This document shows positions 5,261-5,324 of a DNA stretch of 5,324 bases, one piece after another (position 1 is the first letter of the stretch; each line of letters begins with the position of its first letter). The notes beneath the pieces are model-generated. The model worked only from the letters and a program-made list of their open reading frames with translations, had not been told where the DNA came from and searched no databases. The position numbers were made by a program, and so were the translations under genes. The stretch is from NCBI GenBank assembly GCA_019689615.1, contig JADGHD010000380.1, forward strand, positions 1 to 5,324, written 5' to 3'. This DNA comes from Frankia sp. GTDB taxonomy: Bacteria > Actinomycetota > Actinomycetes > Frankiales > Frankiaceae.

Positions 5261-5324
5261 GGCGGCAGGGTTGGGGACGGTGGAGGTGCTGGCTGTTAAT
5301 CACATCAGACCCTGCCGACCAAGC
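5261..5324 (-). promoter_or_regulatory. Upstream region, possible promoter or end of an upstream gene
   Basis: This stretch beyond the first gene carries the only AT-richer patch nearby: on the minus strand GATGTGATTAACAG at 5306-5293. A loose TTGGTC at 5322-5317 lies 17 bases before TTAACA (5299-5294), but the match to a sigma-70-type -10 is poor. Stops at 5305-5307 and 5300-5302 could equally be the end of an upstream gene, leaving a 75-80-base gap before the aromatase. No protein can be recognised in so few codons. I cannot decide whether the operon starts here. Confidence 0.2.

Noticed and set aside
4734..5303. Open minus-strand frame extending the cupin to a 345-residue protein
   Set aside because: The added sequence is Arg/His/Pro-rich and covers the aromatase in another frame. 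Cupins of this family are about 130-160 residues.

Overview
The window is very GC-rich with strong third-position G/C, uses GTG as well as ATG starts, and has GGGAG-type ribosome sites. This points to an actinomycete (Streptomyces, Actinomadura, Micromonospora, Frankia or similar); the sequence alone does not fix the genus. All seven genes lie on the minus strand and form one tightly packed operon, read from right to left, for an aromatic (type II) polyketide.

In transcription order the genes are: a TcmN/WhiE-type mono-domain aromatase/cyclase (4730-5224), a TcmJ/WhiE-ORFII-type cupin (4266-4733), the ketosynthase KS-alpha (2962-4269), the chain length factor KS-beta/CLF (1658-2965), a FabG-type SDR ketoreductase (876-1613), and two small antibiotic-biosynthesis-monooxygenase (ABM) fold proteins (462-872 and 112-462). 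Four of the six junctions overlap (GTGA, ATGA, ATGA, TGATG), one gap is 3 nt and the largest is 44 nt. A C/G-rich hairpin at 6-47 probably ends the transcript. The 100 bases right of the first gene hold its ribosome site, a GC inverted repeat and a short AT-richer patch, but no clear gene.

Inferred pathway: KS-alpha/CLF with an acyl carrier protein builds a long poly-beta-ketone. The TcmN-type aromatase folds and aromatises the first rings, and the cupin assists later cyclisation. The FabG-type reductase reduces one keto group, and the ABM proteins oxidise a ring to a quinone or hydroxylate. Mono-domain aromatase plus cupin plus FabG-type KR plus two ABMs resembles pentangular-polyphenol pathways (pradimicin, benastatin, griseorhodin types) more than actinorhodin or anthracycline pathways. 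The product itself cannot be read from this window.

The main oddities are: no acyl carrier protein in the window, although its usual place is directly after the CLF; a CLF in which the conserved glutamine replacing the KS active-site cysteine is alanine; small or polar residues at the CLF positions that restrict chain length in the actinorhodin CLF; and a 13-residue-scale acidic insertion in KS-alpha. I found no mobile elements, RNA genes or CRISPR arrays. This is a variant of a known type of system rather than a wholly new one.
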